From: an uncultured Prevotellaceae bacterium
GTDB lineage: Bacteria > Bacteroidota > Bacteroidia > Bacteroidales > Muribaculaceae
Length of the DNA: 9,825 nt
Direction: 5' to 3'
Assembly: GCA_947254205.1 (NCBI GenBank)
Contig: CAMYCE010000084.1
Coordinates: forward strand, 1-9,825
Position 1 is the stretch's first letter. Each line of letters begins with the position of its first letter. Below the pieces are notes generated by a model. The model was not told where the DNA came from and did not search any database. It saw nothing but the letters and a program-made list of their open reading frames with translations. Position numbers and translations under genes: made by a program. This document shows, one piece after another, positions 1 through 6,841 of this stretch.

Positions 1-1492
1 TGATCATGGGGAGGGGGACCACCGAGAGTTCGAGCAAGCCAAACACCCAGTCGCCTTGGTCGTCTTTGGTGGCAAGATACTGCACCTCGCCACGCAACTT
101 GAGCTTGGGACTAAAGGTGTAGATACCATCGGCCACAAAAATGTTGGAACGTATCATGCCACCCTCACCCTCAACAATGGTCTTGTTGTAGTGCTGATTC
201 ATATACATGAGGCTCAACTTGAAGTCGCGGCTCATGCGACGCTCGAGTTGCACGTTGATGTCTTGGTAGTATTTGGCATCGCCCCATTTCCAGAACGATG
301 ACTTGTAGCCATCGCTACCCTTGCGCAATTCCTTGCCGGTGGCATCGAGTTGCAGGTCGTGCTGGTCGATAGCGTGCACATAGGAGTAGTTCACTTTCAT
401 GAGCATGCCATACTTGCCACCCAACAGGGTTTTGCGCTTGAAGTTGTAGCCAAATTGTGCCTGATAGGCCCACTCGCCACCCGGGTGTGTGGCATAGGGG
501 TACATGGCTGCAAGGGCATAGGTTTGGTCTTGCGTGAAAGCTGGCAAGTGGTTGATCATCGACGATGCGCCCACCATGGAGCGACGACTGCGAAAACCAA
601 AGTTATCGCTACGCTTGGCTTGGGCAAGGAAACTCATGCCACGGGTAGAATAGGAAGCCGAGAGCATGGCCACATTGCCATGGCGATAGATATAGCCGTT
701 GTCAAACGAGGGGTCTTGTGTCTTGTGGGCATACTCGGCAAGCAAGTTGAAACCCGACTTTTGGAATTGTGCTCGCAAGTCGAAGGCATTGACGTTGCTG
801 GGCAAGTTGAGATGATGAGTGTCGTCGACCATGATGTTGTCGTCGTCGGCCTTCTCGTGCTTGTTCACCATCGATGCTCCAAGAGTGAAAAAGGTGCCAC
901 TGCCACGCAAGCTGGGCAACCACTCCTCGAAGTTGAGCTCCAAGTCGGCACCACTCACCCAAGCGTGGTTCCAATTCCAATAACGACGCTGGCGACCACT
1001 CAATGCCTTGATGTGCACACCCTTCACGGGATTGACCTTGAGGCGAGCACCTGTCAAGTGGCTGTCGATGCCAAGGCTGCGCTCCTCATAGGTGCGCAAC
1101 ACAAAGCCCGAGCCAAATTGCTCATAAAAGCCACCCAAGGTGAGTTCGGCCTTATCTTTGATTTTACCTTTCACATAGATAAAAGGCACGCCCCAGCCAG
1201 CAAAGTCGGTTTCAAAGCCGGGCAAGGGATATTTGTTGAATTCAAATCGCAAGCCACCATCAACCCACTTGCTCATCACGTTCACATCGGCATAGGTGTT
1301 GGTGAGCGCCCAATGATCGCTTTTGGCAGCTCCAATTTTTTCGTCTTCTTGTGGAATGAGAATATCGCTCTGCACACTTCCATTCACAGTCACTTTCTTG
1401 GCATCGTCTTGGGCTTCATCTTGGGCATGAATGAGCACAGGCGAGCCCACAACAAGGGCTGTGAACAATGCTATCTGTTTTAAATCGGTCAT
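1..1492 (-). CDS. Probable outer-membrane beta-barrel protein, DUF6029-like (3' end outside window)
   Basis: An uninterrupted frame of 497 codons runs from ATG at 1492 to the window edge with no stop, so the C-terminus is missing. The first ~24 residues form a signal peptide: K5, a hydrophobic core (IALFTALVVGSPVLI), then HAQ with likely cleavage after HA. The mature part has many short alternating strands rich in Tyr, Phe and Trp separated by polar turns, for example a GGFYEQFGSGFVLRTYEERSLG stretch near residues 118-139; this suggests a beta-barrel in the outer membrane. The YEQFGSG/RTYEERSLG region resembles the Bacteroidetes DUF6029 family as I remember it; that match is recall, not a search. 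The last visible residues (YTFSPKLKLRGEVQYLATKDD and on) look like near-terminal strands, so probably little is missing. The start lies 32 bp after the stop of the upstream thioredoxin gene with an A-rich spacer and no clear Shine-Dalgarno, so it is probably co-transcribed. Molecular function is unknown. Confidence 0.72.
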   Translation of the reverse strand, partial: MTDLKQIALFTALVVGSPVLIHAQDEAQDDAKKVTVNGSVQSDILIPQEDEKIGAAKSDHWALTNTYADVNVMSKWVDGGLRFEFNKYPLPGFETDFAGWGVPFIYVKGKIKDKAELTLGGFYEQFGSGFVLRTYEERSLGIDSHLTGARLKVNPVKGVHIKALSGRQRRYWNWNHAWVSGADLELNFEEWLPSLRGSGTFFTLGASMVNKHEKADDDNIMVDDTHHLNLPSNVNAFDLRAQFQKSGFNLLAEYAHKTQDPSFDNGYIYRHGNVAMLSASYSTRGMSFLAQAKRSDNFGFRSRRSMVGASSMINHLPAFTQDQTYALAAMYPYATHPGGEWAYQAQFGYNFKRKTLLGGKYGMLMKVNYSYVHAIDQHDLQLDATGKELRKGSDGYKSSFWKWGDAKYYQDINVQLERRMSRDFKLSLMYMNQHYNKTIVEGEGGMIRSNIFVADGIYTFSPKLKLRGEVQYLATKDDQGDWVFGLLELSVVPLPMI

Positions 1493-1524
1493 TTTTGTCA
1501 AAAAAAAGGATTGATGTAGTGCTA

Positions 1525-2016
1525 TTATTTTTTGATGAGTTCTCTCACCTTTTCAATCAACTCGTTTTCGGCACCATCGGTGTAGCCGTTGTGCTTATAC
1601 ACCACCTTGCCATCGCCATCGCAAATGAGCACATAGGGAATCATTTGCACACCCATGGCACGCTTGAAATCGGAATTGGGGTCGAGCAACACTTCATATT
1701 CCCAACCATATTGGTCGACAAGGGGTTTCACCTTATTAATATTTTGGGCTTGGTCGATCGACACGGCATAGAGCTTCACTCCGGTTTCCTCCACCCAATC
1801 GGCATAAACCTCGTGGATAGCCTTGAGCTCACGGTTGCAAGGGTGGCACCAAGTGGCAAAGAAGTCGATAATAAAGGGTTTGCCGTCGTTGGAGAGTTCG
1901 GCGGTGTTTACTGCGTTGCCTTTAATGTCTTTGAGCATCACCGATGGCAACTGGGCTTGGGCACATCCCACAATAGCGAAGATGGTCACTAAAACTGACA
2001 AAATTCGGGTTTTCAT
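1525..2016 (-). CDS. TlpA-like exported thiol-disulfide oxidoreductase
   Basis: A 163-residue protein with an N-terminal export signal (K2, R4, hydrophobic to about residue 17). Cleavage could be after AQA (residue 21), or Cys18 in IVGC could be lipidated; the sequence does not decide between a soluble periplasmic protein and a lipoprotein. A thioredoxin fold follows: a strand PFIIDFFATW, the redox motif W56-C57-H58-P59-C60, the VSID strand at about 85-88, and the cis-proline in M125-I126-P127. Length and the Asp/Phe context before WCxxC fit the TlpA/ResA group, which reduces or isomerises disulfides outside the cytoplasm. It lies immediately upstream of a beta-barrel gene, so it may help fold that or other envelope proteins; this is inferred from position only. 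The ATG at 2016 is the only start that keeps the signal peptide. The family is well supported; the substrate is unknown. Confidence 0.88.
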   Translation of the reverse strand: MKTRILSVLVTIFAIVGCAQAQLPSVMLKDIKGNAVNTAELSNDGKPFIIDFFATWCHPCNRELKAIHEVYADWVEETGVKLYAVSIDQAQNINKVKPLVDQYGWEYEVLLDPNSDFKRAMGVQMIPYVLICDGDGKVVYKHNGYTDGAENELIEKVRELIKK

Positions 2017-2041
2017 AATTGGTTTATAATTTTAATGGGCG

Positions 2042-2071
2042 TAAATATATGCAAAAAAATAATTATACAAA
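2042..2071 (-). promoter_or_regulatory. Candidate sigma-ABfr promoter for the thioredoxin gene
   Basis: Read on the minus strand, TTTG (2071-2068) is followed after 18 bases by TATATTTA (2049-2042). The Bacteroidetes consensus is TTTG, 19-21 bases, TAnnTTTG, so the spacing is slightly short and the last base of the -7 box differs. Transcription would begin about 20 bases before the ATG at 2016. The surrounding sequence is very AT-rich, so chance matches are likely. Confidence 0.35.
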
Positions 2072-2145
2072 AGAATTTTAACAAAAAATCTATTATTCCT
2101 TACTCTTATAGATTTGGAACAATCGTCGCACAGCAACCTTGAAGT

Positions 2146-2194
2146 TAACATCATCACACCTGCACCCATCGTGTGTGCAAGCGTGATGATGTTA
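2146..2194. other. Compound hairpin downstream of alaS
   Basis: TAACATCATCAC (2146-2157) and GTGATGATGTTA (2183-2194) are perfect 12-bp complements. The 25-base gap contains a second stem, TGCAC (2161-2165) with GTGCA (2175-2179). The hairpin begins about 20 bases after the alaS stop in the direction of alaS transcription and lies before the thioredoxin promoter, which fits a 3' end or terminator. No T-tract follows the stem on either strand, so it is not a textbook intrinsic terminator. It could be an RNA 3'-end stabiliser or a protein-binding site. Confidence 0.5.
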
Positions 2195-2213
2195 CATAGT
2201 AGTGGACTGATGC

Positions 2214-4874
2214 TTAGGGTTGTATCAACTCCTGCATCTTTGCCATAGCGGCATCAAGCCCCTCGACATTGCGGCCTCCAGCCTGTGCAAAATGGGGCTG
2301 ACCGCCACCGCCACCTTGAATGAGCTTGGCAGCCTCACGAATGATTTTGCCTGCATTCAAGCCGGCTTTCACAAGGTCGTCGCTGAGCATGATGGTGAGC
2401 ATGGGCTTGCCGGCATCGTGAGTGGCGGCGAGCATCACGGTGTTTTCGAGGGCATCGGCCTTGAGTGCAAAAGCAACGCCTTTCACCACATCGGGCATCA
2501 TGCTACCGCCCAACTTAAGCACTCGCAAGTTGCCCTGTTGCTCGGCCTTGCCCAGCAATTCTTGCTTGAGCGAAGCGATGCGCTCGGCCACAAAACCCTC
2601 TACCTGCTTGCGCAAAGTGGCAGTCTCGGCAATCGACTTGTTGAGTGCTACCATCACATCGGGAGCATTGTTGAGCAATTGCTTGATGGCAAGCATGGTG
2701 TCGTCGAGAGCATAGATGGCATTTTCCACGCCCTCGCCCGTGATAGCCTCGATGCGGCGAATGCCGGCTGCTGTGCTGCTCTCGCTCACGATGCGCACCA
2801 TGCCAATGTTGCCCGTGTTGGCCACATGGGTGCCACCACACAACTCCACACTCTCGCCATATTTCACCACACGCACCTTGTCGCCATATTTCTCGCCAAA
2901 GAGTGCCATGGCTCCCATGCCACGAGCCTCATCGATGGGCATGTCGCGATGCTCATCGAGCGGAATGGCACGACGAATCATGGCATTGGCAAGTCGCTCA
3001 ACTTGGCGTATTTCGTCGGGAGTAACTTTTTGGAAATGGGCAAAGTCGAAACGCAACATTTTGCTGTCGACATAGGAGCCCTTTTGCTCAACATGCGAGC
3101 CCAGCACCGTGCGCAAGGCATGATGCAACAAGTGGGTGGCTGTGTGATTGCAAGCAATGGCACGGCGAGCATTCACGTCGATTGTGGCGTGGAATGTGCC
3201 TTCAAGATTGTCGGGCAAAGCCTTGGCAATGTGCACTGCCTGATTGTTCTCGCGCTTGGTGTCGACAATTTCAATTTTGTTGTTGCCACAAGTGAGCACA
3301 CCCGTGTCGCCCACTTGTCCACCCATCTCGGCATAGAAAGGGGTGCGAGAGAGCACAAGCTGATAGAACGACTGCTTTTTTTGCATCACCTTGCGGTAGC
3401 GCAAAATGCGCGTGTCGCACTCGGTGAGATCATAGCCCACAAACTCGGTAGTGCCCTCGGCAAGTTCCACCCAGTCGCTGGTTTCGACCTTGGCGGCATT
3501 GCGGGCACGGTCTTTTTGTTTCGCCATTTCCACATTAAATTCTTCTTCGCTCACGGTCATGCCATTTTCTTTTAAAATGAGCTCGGTGAGGTCGAGCGGA
3601 AAGCCATAGGTGTCGTAGAGCGTGAAGGCCTCTTTACCTGCAATTTTGCTCTCGCCGGCTTTTTTGGCCTCGGCCACAATGCTGTCGATCATCTTGATGC
3701 CTGTGGCAAGTGTGCGCAAGAAGGAGTCTTCCTCCTCTTTCATCACACGCTCAATCAATTGTTGCTGAGCGGGCAACTCGGGATAGGCTTCGCCCATTTC
3801 ATGCACCAGCACAGGCAAGAGGCGATAGATGAACGCCTCTTTTTGCCCAAGAAACGTGTAGGCATAGCGCACAGCACGGCGCAAAATGCGACGTATCACA
3901 TAGCCCGCCTTGGCATTGCCGGGCAACTGCCCGTCGGCAATAGAGAACGACACGGCACGCAGGTGGTCGGCCACAACGCGCATGGCAATGTCGATTTTTT
4001 CTTGCTCACTCTCTCCCTCGCCAGTGGGAGTGGTGAAGCCATATTTCATGCCCGATAGTTTCTCAATTTCTTTGATGATGGGCTGAAACACATCGGTGTC
4101 GTAGTTGGAGTGCTTGCCCTGCAACATGCGCACCAATCGCTCAAAGCCCATGCCGGTGTCAATGACATTCATAGCAAGTGGCTCAAGCGAGCCATCGGCC
4201 TTGCGGTTGAATTGCATGAACACGATGTTCCAGATTTCGATTACCTGTGGGTCGTCTTGATTGACCAATTCGCGGCCTGGCACTTGGGCCTTGGCTGCCG
4301 GTTCACGCGAGTCGACGTGAATCTCCGAGCATGGTCCACAAGGACCTGTGTCACCCATTTCCCAAAAGTTGTCGTGCTTGTTGCCATTAATGATGTGATC
4401 TTGGGGCAGATATTTGGCCCAATAGCGAGCCGCCTCATCGTCGCGCGGAATGTTCTCCTCGGGGCTACCCTCAAACACCGTGACATAAAGATCGGCAGGA
4501 TTGAGGTGTAACACCCCCACCAAATACTCCCATGCATAGTCGATGGCACCCTCTTTGAAATAATCGCCAAAGCTCCAATTGCCCAGCATCTCAAACATGG
4601 TGTGATGATAGGTGTCGTGGCCCACTTCTTCAAGGTCGTTGTGCTTGCCACTCACTCGCAAGCACTTTTGCGAGTCGGCTCGGCGACGTGGGTCGGGGCT
4701 TTTGGTTCCTAAAATGATGTCTTTCCACTGGTTCATGCCAGCATTGGTGAACATGAGTGTGGGGTCGTCTTTCACGACCATGGGAGCCGATGCCACCACA
4801 GCATGGCCCTTTGACTCAAAAAAACTCTTAAAAGAGTTGCGTATTTCGTTGGCTGTCATCATATTGATATGCAT
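2214..4874 (-). CDS. alaS: Alanyl-tRNA synthetase
   Basis: Charges tRNA-Ala with alanine and edits mischarged Ser and Gly; cytoplasmic and essential. The 886 residues compare with 876 for the E. coli enzyme. The class II catalytic domain fills roughly residues 6-260, with PTLMFTNAGMNQWKD (38-52), RVSGKHNDLEEVGHDTYHHTMFEMLGNWSFGDYF (73-106), GDTGPCGPCSEIH and WNIVFMQFNR. The tRNA-recognition region follows (VADHLRAVSFSIADG near 301; GYVIRRILRRAVRYA). The editing domain shows the zinc ligands H577-x3-H581 and C679-x3-H683 (CGGTH). The C-terminal domain ends with the glycine-rich GGGGGQPHFAQAGG stretch near 854. All key motifs are intact. The upstream ATG gives MHINMMTANEIR; homologues I remember begin close to M-TA-EIR, so the true start may be 4862 or 4859. 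It diverges from the MerR-type gene. Confidence 0.98.
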   Translation of the reverse strand: MHINMMTANEIRNSFKSFFESKGHAVVASAPMVVKDDPTLMFTNAGMNQWKDIILGTKSPDPRRRADSQKCLRVSGKHNDLEEVGHDTYHHTMFEMLGNWSFGDYFKEGAIDYAWEYLVGVLHLNPADLYVTVFEGSPEENIPRDDEAARYWAKYLPQDHIINGNKHDNFWEMGDTGPCGPCSEIHVDSREPAAKAQVPGRELVNQDDPQVIEIWNIVFMQFNRKADGSLEPLAMNVIDTGMGFERLVRMLQGKHSNYDTDVFQPIIKEIEKLSGMKYGFTTPTGEGESEQEKIDIAMRVVADHLRAVSFSIADGQLPGNAKAGYVIRRILRRAVRYAYTFLGQKEAFIYRLLPVLVHEMGEAYPELPAQQQLIERVMKEEEDSFLRTLATGIKMIDSIVAEAKKAGESKIAGKEAFTLYDTYGFPLDLTELILKENGMTVSEEEFNVEMAKQKDRARNAAKVETSDWVELAEGTTEFVGYDLTECDTRILRYRKVMQKKQSFYQLVLSRTPFYAEMGGQVGDTGVLTCGNNKIEIVDTKRENNQAVHIAKALPDNLEGTFHATIDVNARRAIACNHTATHLLHHALRTVLGSHVEQKGSYVDSKMLRFDFAHFQKVTPDEIRQVERLANAMIRRAIPLDEHRDMPIDEARGMGAMALFGEKYGDKVRVVKYGESVELCGGTHVANTGNIGMVRIVSESSTAAGIRRIEAITGEGVENAIYALDDTMLAIKQLLNNAPDVMVALNKSIAETATLRKQVEGFVAERIASLKQELLGKAEQQGNLRVLKLGGSMMPDVVKGVAFALKADALENTVMLAATHDAGKPMLTIMLSDDLVKAGLNAGKIIREAAKLIQGGGGGQPHFAQAGGRNVEGLDAAMAKMQELIQP

Positions 4875-4900
4875 AAATTATTTTTCTCACGTGGTTTTGC

Positions 4901-4931
4901 TTGCAAGGATAGCATGATTTAGCTATCTTTA
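4901..4931 (+). promoter_or_regulatory. Candidate promoter for the MerR-type gene
   Basis: TTG (4901-4903, within CTTGC) is followed after 20 bases by TATCTTTA (4924-4931), close to the Bacteroidetes TTTG / TAnnTTTG pattern with the last G replaced by A. Transcription would start near 4938, about 33 bases before the ATG at 4971, and would overlap the alaS promoter on the other strand. Confidence 0.4.
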
Positions 4932-4945
4932 CACAAAATAACCTA

Positions 4946-4977
4946 CAAAGTTACTTTTTAATTGTTATTTATGCAAA
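4946..4977 (-). promoter_or_regulatory. Sigma-ABfr promoter of alaS, overlapping the MerR-type start codon
   Basis: On the minus strand TTTG (4977-4974) is separated by exactly 20 bases from TAACTTTG (4953-4946). This is a full match to the Bacteroidetes -33/-7 consensus, and it gives an alaS leader of roughly 65-80 bases. The -33 box lies on codons 2-3 of the divergent regulator (ATG CAA ACC at 4971). A protein bound here, or transcription of either gene, could interfere with the other. Confidence 0.65.
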
Positions 4978-5312
4978 CCGACGAGCTGAATAAACGATTC
5001 TATCGCATTGGCGATGTGGCTGAAATTCTCGACATTCCAGCCTCAACCCTGCGCTATTGGGAAAAGGAATTCACCATTATCAAGCCCAAGCGCAGTGCCA
5101 AAAACTTGCGCCTATACACCCCCAAAGACATCGAAACAATCAAAATGATCAATTTCCTTGTCAAGGAAAAAGGGCTGAAGCTCGATGCAGCCCAAGCCAT
5201 GATACGCCGCAACCCCGATGGAGTGAGCAAGCAACACGAGGTGATCGACCGGCTCAAGGGTGTGCGCGCACGCCTCAAAGAGCTCGACAAAGCTCTCGCC
5301 TCGCTCAAATAA
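4971..5312 (+). CDS. Small MerR-family transcriptional regulator
   Basis: A 113-residue DNA-binding protein. Residues 10-34 (FYRIGDVAEILDIPASTLRYWEKEF) form the MerR helix-turn-helix with the signature R-x-G-x-x-A and T-L-R-Y-W-E. The wing follows (RSAKNLRLYTPKDI, 41-54), then helices INFLVKEKGLKLDAAQAMI. A charged helix, about 86-112 (SKQHEVIDRLKGVRARLKELDKAL), probably forms the antiparallel dimer coiled coil. There is no cysteine and no C-terminal effector domain, so metal or drug sensing of the MerR/BmrR type is not supported; it may be a constitutive or architectural regulator. ATG 4971 is preferred over an upstream in-frame TTG at 4962 because the conserved domain needs no more sequence and the leader is then longer. 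It diverges from alaS with interleaved promoters, so alaS or its own gene are candidate targets by inference only. Confidence 0.88.
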   Translation: MQTDELNKRFYRIGDVAEILDIPASTLRYWEKEFTIIKPKRSAKNLRLYTPKDIETIKMINFLVKEKGLKLDAAQAMIRRNPDGVSKQHEVIDRLKGVRARLKELDKALASLK

Positions 5313-5455
5313 TAGTGCATGAATTAATGTGCTTTTCACTTTTCTCTGCACCTATTGACAGTTTTGTGGCTGTGAGGGGGGAGAAGATGCATTACTCAAA
5401 CACAAGCAATGATATCCACAACCAAATTCCCTTATGCACCATTAATGAGGCTTTG

Positions 5456-6796
5456 CTACAAGCACTGGGGGCTGTGCCCCACGCTATAATAGTTGAGCCC
5501 TGCGGCATTGACCTCGGCAGCATCATAGATGTTGCGCCCATCGATCACAGTATTGCCCACCATGCCATTCACCACAAGCCCCCAATCGGGAACTCTGAAG
5601 GTTTTCCACTCGGTCACAATCACAAGTGCATGAGCTCCTTGTGTCACTTGATATTGGTCGGTGCCATAACTAATGCGCTCATCGTTGCCCAATCGGCGCT
5701 TGGCCTCGGTCATGGCAATGGGGTCGAATGCCTGAACGAAGGCGCCGGCTTGCAATAATTCTTGAATGAGAATGAGCGAAGGGGCTTCGCGCATGTCGTC
5801 GGTTTCGGGTTTGAAGGAGAGCCCCCACACTGCAATTTTCTTGCCGGCAAGAGCCTTGGCCGAGCCAAAATGATGGCATAGCTTAGTAAACAAAATGTGC
5901 TTTTGTGCCTCATTCACCTCCTCGACAGCTTGCACCACTTTGAGGTCGCAACCATTATCATGGGCAGTGTGAATGAGTGCTTTCACGTCTTTGGGAAAGC
6001 ACGAGCCACCATAGCCACACCCCGGATACATAAACTTAGAGCCAATGCGCGTGTCGCTGGTGATGCCGGCACGCACACTGCGCACATCGGCTCCCACACG
6101 CTCACACAAGTTGGCAATGTCGTTCATGAAGCTAATGCGCGTGGCAAGCATGGCATTGGCGGCATATTTGGTCATCTCGGCCGATGCGATGTCCATGAAT
6201 ATCACTCTGAAGCTGTTGAGCATAAAAGGCTTGTAGAGGTGCTCCATGAGCTGGCGCGCACGGGGCGAATCGGTGCCCACCACCACACGATCGGGGCTCA
6301 TGAAATCTTTGAGAGCAGCCCCTTCTTTCAAAAATTCGGGGTTGCTGGCCACGTCAAACTCAATGTTCACCCCACGCTTGCTTTGCTCCATGGCAATCAC
6401 TTCACGCACCTTTTGGGCAGTTCCCACAGGCACAGTGCTCTTGGTCACTACCAGCACATAGTGTTGCATGGCCTTGCCAATGGTGCGTGCCACATCGAGC
6501 ACATAGCTCAAGTCGGCACTGCCATCTTCGTCGGCAGGCGTGCCCACAGCAGTAAACACGATTTCAACATCACTCAACACCGGGGTGAGATTGGTTGCAA
6601 AACGCAAGCGGCCTGCCTTGTAATTGCGCTCCACCATTTCTTCAAGGCCCGGCTCATAGATGGGCATGATGCCTTGCTCCAAGCGTGCAATTTTTTCGCT
6701 ATCAATATCGATGCACACCACATCAACACCACTCTCGGCAAAGCAAGTGCCACTCACCAAACCCACATATCCAGTTCCAACTACTGCTATTTTCAT
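5456..6796 (-). CDS. ugd: UDP-glucose 6-dehydrogenase
   Basis: Oxidises UDP-glucose to UDP-glucuronate with two NAD+, supplying an acidic sugar for capsule or exopolysaccharide. The 446 residues are standard for the family. The N-terminal Rossmann fold starts MKIAVVGTGYVGLVSG with D30 and D32 (VVCIDID) for NAD. It is followed by TKSTVPVGT (118-126) and NPEFLKEG (152-159). The central domain has K210 and N214 in AEMTKYAANA, and the catalytic C266 with D270 in GYGGSCFPKD. The C-terminal UDP-binding domain has WGLSFKPETDDMREAPS (324-340) and DGRN (419-422). No active-site residue is missing. The start follows an AGGA Shine-Dalgarno-like sequence (minus strand, about 6801-6804), better than most genes here. 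It lies 45 bp after the Wzc-like gene and is probably its operon partner. No clear terminator is visible in the 143-bp convergent gap before the MerR-type gene. Confidence 0.97.
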   Translation of the reverse strand: MKIAVVGTGYVGLVSGTCFAESGVDVVCIDIDSEKIARLEQGIMPIYEPGLEEMVERNYKAGRLRFATNLTPVLSDVEIVFTAVGTPADEDGSADLSYVLDVARTIGKAMQHYVLVVTKSTVPVGTAQKVREVIAMEQSKRGVNIEFDVASNPEFLKEGAALKDFMSPDRVVVGTDSPRARQLMEHLYKPFMLNSFRVIFMDIASAEMTKYAANAMLATRISFMNDIANLCERVGADVRSVRAGITSDTRIGSKFMYPGCGYGGSCFPKDVKALIHTAHDNGCDLKVVQAVEEVNEAQKHILFTKLCHHFGSAKALAGKKIAVWGLSFKPETDDMREAPSLILIQELLQAGAFVQAFDPIAMTEAKRRLGNDERISYGTDQYQVTQGAHALVIVTEWKTFRVPDWGLVVNGMVGNTVIDGRNIYDAAEVNAAGLNYYSVGHSPQCL

Positions 6797-6841
6797 GTTT
6801 CCTGTTGTTCTCTACTTTTAAATATCAAGCACAAAAATGCT

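Noticed and set aside
350..1483. Long plus-strand open frame (377 codons) opposite the outer-membrane protein gene
   Set aside because: It is antisense to a frame with a signal peptide and barrel-like strands; its His/Val/Gly/Leu-rich composition is what codon-biased antisense sequence gives.
2220..3575. 451-codon plus-strand frame opposite alaS
   Set aside because: Antisense to a fully conserved alaS; no recognisable domain and the same antisense composition.
5313..5455. Convergent gap between the MerR-type gene and ugd searched for terminators or small RNAs
   Set aside because: Only short, weak inverted repeats such as CATTAATG; nothing supportable.
5467..5480. GGGGC-TGT-GCCCC hairpin near the 3' end of ugd
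   Set aside because: It lies inside the coding sequence before the stop and has no T-run after it on either strand; codon choice explains it.
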